Source of the DNA: Mesobacterium_A sp034670065
Lineage (GTDB): Bacteria > Pseudomonadota > Alphaproteobacteria > Rhodobacterales > Rhodobacteraceae
Length of the DNA: 64,000 bases
Reading direction: 5' to 3'
Assembly: GCA_034670065.1 (NCBI GenBank)
Contig: JAXMOG010000006.1
Location: 62,001-126,000 of the forward strand
Shown: piece by piece, positions 61,897-64,000 of the stretch
Layout of the letters: every line of letters begins with the position of its first letter
Position numbering within the stretch: the stretch's first letter is position 1
Made by a program: the position numbers and the translations under genes
The notes under the pieces: generated by a model
Databases searched by the model: none
Seen by the model: only the letters and a program-made list of their open reading frames with translations
Told to the model about the DNA's origin: nothing

Positions 61897-63456
61897 CTAT
61901 TGCACCCACACTTCGACCCGGCGATTGACCTGTCGGCCCCACACGGTGTCATCACAGGCCATCGGCATCGCGGCCCCGAATGATACTGTGTCGATCGTGA
62001 TCCCGGCCCTGTCCTTTGGGGCCAGCGCGTTCAACACCGCCTTTTGTGCGGCGTCGGCACGGCGCTGTGCAATTCGCGCATTGGCGTCTGGCGCGCCTTC
62101 GCTATCGCTGAACCCTGCAAACAGGATTTGACGCCCGGAGTATTGTTTGCGCGCCAAGGCACGCGCCAATTGCCGGACATTGGACAGAGACTGCGCATCC
62201 AGGCCGGTGGAGCCTGTTTCGAAGCGGAAAGAGGTGCTTATCCGTTTCATCGGGCCCAGGGTTGTGACCATGCGTTTCAGCTCTGCCAACCCCTTTGTCC
62301 CCTTGGCTACTGTGATGGCATTGGCCATTCGTTGCCCTTGGTCGTCGATTGTCATTTCTTCGGGGGCCTGATCCACAAATCCCGCACGCCGGATAACGAT
62401 TTGCGCCGGGGCGCTGCGGGTGAAAGATAAAAACTCCCGTCCAATCTGGGGCAGTCGACGCGCGGGAACATATAGAAACAGCGGAATTGTCAGGGCGTAG
62501 TCCTCGGCCTTGATGCTGGTTCGGGTTCCGGTCTGGCCAAATCCACATGATCCGATCAAGGGTAGTGGCCGGGCCCGTGCCATTTCAGAATGTTGAACGA
62601 CGCCCAAAGCCGTAACATCGGATGTAATGGCCTGATCAAGTTCGGCGTTTGTTGCGTGGAACTGAATGCCGGGCGGCAGGGTTGCGTTGACGGGTGTTAA
62701 AAACCGTTGCTGCAAAACCTGTGTTACGCCTGCTGTATGATCGCGCAAACGCAATGTAATGGGCGAATCCGGCGCACCAAAGGCTGACCAGTTGGTGATC
62801 TTGCCATTCAAGACGTTCAGCAGATCGCTGAGCGATACATCGGAAACCGGATTGCCAGGGGCCACAACCGGCAGCAACGCGTCCAGTGCCAAGACCAAGC
62901 TACGATTGGGGTCGTTCAAATCTCCAAGGCCTATTTCGCGCGCAAGCGATGCTTCGTCGGTGCGGACTTGGCGCATTGCCATCACGATATCGGCCTCTTC
63001 GGCTAAAAGATCGGCAAATCCCTCGTCAGTGTCGGTGGCGTGCACGTGAATGCGGGCGACGGGAGTTTTGGCTTCGCGTTCGGCCAGTGTGTAGGTGAAG
63101 CGGGAGGTGTCATGCGTTTCGCGGATGGCGCTGAGCCCGCTGCGTAGGGCAAAGGATTCGATCAATGCGGGCATCAAGACGGTGCCCATTGTATCTGCCC
63201 CCGAAATCGAAAGCTCGGGTATAAACGTGTCTGGGTTCGGGCAGGCTGCGCCTTGGCAGATGATGCCCTGCGCATCCATGGTCAATTCGCCATAAGCTGT
63301 GTCCAGGCGGTAAAGCTCGCCATTGAATCCCAGCAATTGACCTGAAATTTCGACAGTCCCGTCCGCTGTACGCAACACAATATCTTGCGCGCGCAGCCCG
63401 GTTGTGCCGATCATCACAAAAAGTGCGGCGATAACCGCCGCACGCAAATACCACAT
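61897..63456 (-). CDS. Exported PBP-like and OmpA-like fusion protein
   Basis: The 519-residue protein has an N-terminal signal sequence (AAVIAALFVMIGTTGLRA, cleavage near 23), a PstS/phosphate-binding-like periplasmic fold (about 80-370, including SISGADTMGTVLMPALIE and LSDLLNVLNGKITNWSA) and a C-terminal OmpA domain (about 395-519, with ILFAGFSDSEGAPDANARIA and RVEVWVQ). OmpA domains bind peptidoglycan, so the binding-protein fold is probably tethered to the cell wall. The ligand is unknown. It is convergent with radC, with 4 bases between stops. Confidence 0.87.
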   Translation of the reverse strand: MWYLRAAVIAALFVMIGTTGLRAQDIVLRTADGTVEISGQLLGFNGELYRLDTAYGELTMDAQGIICQGAACPNPDTFIPELSISGADTMGTVLMPALIESFALRSGLSAIRETHDTSRFTYTLAEREAKTPVARIHVHATDTDEGFADLLAEEADIVMAMRQVRTDEASLAREIGLGDLNDPNRSLVLALDALLPVVAPGNPVSDVSLSDLLNVLNGKITNWSAFGAPDSPITLRLRDHTAGVTQVLQQRFLTPVNATLPPGIQFHATNAELDQAITSDVTALGVVQHSEMARARPLPLIGSCGFGQTGTRTSIKAEDYALTIPLFLYVPARRLPQIGREFLSFTRSAPAQIVIRRAGFVDQAPEEMTIDDQGQRMANAITVAKGTKGLAELKRMVTTLGPMKRISTSFRFETGSTGLDAQSLSNVRQLARALARKQYSGRQILFAGFSDSEGAPDANARIAQRRADAAQKAVLNALAPKDRAGITIDTVSFGAAMPMACDDTVWGRQVNRRVEVWVQ

Positions 63457-63480
63457 AGATGTACCTGAATTCTATCCCAA

Positions 63481-64000
63481 CTAGTTGGATGCGATCTTCA
63501 GGTCTTCTACCATGTTTTTCAACACTAGAAATTGCCCAATTGCAGCGCAATCCGGAAGGGCGAGCGACAGGTCTTGGGTGTGAAGTTCACCGCCCCTGTG
63601 AAATTGCAGGGTTTGGGCCGAAATTTCATGGCCACAGTTTTTGTCGGTGACTTCGGCTTCGACACTCATGTTCACAATGCCTGTCTGAGTCGAATCTGCG
63701 GTGGGGTAAGTGTAGACTTCGGCCAGCCGTGCATTTGGCTGGCTGGGATCGCCCAACCGTACCAGGAACCCGGTGTCTGTACGATGCGGCAGGCCCTGCG
63801 ATTCTGCCCAGACATGACCGACCTTGAAGTAGCTTGCGCCAAATTCCAACGCGTGCAGTTGAAGGCCCGTTTCGCCTTGCCATTGCACAACCACACGATC
63901 AACGTTTGAGATGCCCTGGACGTTCAGTTGCGCAACCGCGCCGTCGCCGTTTTCAAAGGCAGCAACAAACACGGCATCCTGAACCAGCGCCGGAATTGTC
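63481..64000 (-). CDS. Unknown exported or cell-surface protein, 5' end outside window
   Basis: The frame is open from the right edge to a TAG at 63481, about 172 codons. Apparent starts inside it are internal, because the codons upstream of them (ending TIPALVQDAVFVAAF) read on without a stop. Segments such as VVVQWQGETGLQLHALEFGA and GHVWAESQGLPHRTDTG suggest an extracellular beta-rich domain, and there are two Cys (one near the end). No family is recognised. Confidence 0.6.
   Translation of the reverse strand, partial: TIPALVQDAVFVAAFENGDGAVAQLNVQGISNVDRVVVQWQGETGLQLHALEFGASYFKVGHVWAESQGLPHRTDTGFLVRLGDPSQPNARLAEVYTYPTADSTQTGIVNMSVEAEVTDKNCGHEISAQTLQFHRGGELHTQDLSLALPDCAAIGQFLVLKNMVEDLKIASN

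Overview
The window looks like a chromosomal segment of a marine alphaproteobacterium of the Roseobacter group (Rhodobacteraceae). The evidence is gene content and order: a RegB / SenC-RegA redox regulon near ahcY, an smo/mtl polyol operon, tsaD divergent from hemD - mitofilin - hemY, and tsaE - amgK - murU - addB - addA - trxA followed by hslV-hslU. This is assignment by gene content, not a phylogeny.

Layout. 0.2-4.3 kb: an FAD amino-acid oxidase, a GAF-Fis regulator, and an aldehyde dehydrogenase whose promoter region carries a perfect dyad. 4.6-12.2 kb: a LacI regulator and a complete polyol ABC transporter (smoEFGK) with sorbitol and mannitol dehydrogenases. 12.2-15.2 kb: copper efflux (copA-cueR) with a textbook CueR-type promoter. 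15.3-23.6 kb: a LysR gene divergent from a catabolic cluster of amino-acid-type ABC transporter, creatininase-like amidohydrolase, class III aminotransferase, BKACE beta-keto acid cleavage enzyme and acetylpolyamine-type deacetylase. Together these resemble a route for taking up and degrading an N-acetylated or cyclic-amide amino compound.

23.67-34.83 kb is an integrated mobile element of about 11.1 kb. It is bounded by a perfect 25-bp direct repeat that includes the 3' end of tRNA-Thr(CGU). At its left end is a tyrosine integrase. It then carries a gene broken by an in-frame stop, an AlpA-like regulator, a small replication module (Toprim primase-like protein, DUF3987 protein, iteron-like dyad, HTH protein) and cargo (an RTX/DUF4214 secreted protein, a small zinc-finger protein and a periplasmic ClpP-like protease). 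Paired 12-bp-spaced GGTGG repeats just inside both ends look like integrase arm sites.

34.8-64 kb is core genome: tRNA-Thr, HemY-like, mitofilin, hemD, tsaD, gpsA, YciI- and EVE-domain genes, ahcY, the RegBA system with SenC, a PAS-domain protein, tsaE, cell-wall recycling (amgK, murU), recombination (addAB), trxA, the HslUV protease, radC, a PBP-OmpA fusion and a partial unknown gene at the right edge. The two parts most worth follow-up are the mobile element with its unexplained DNA repeats and the 16-24 kb catabolic cluster.
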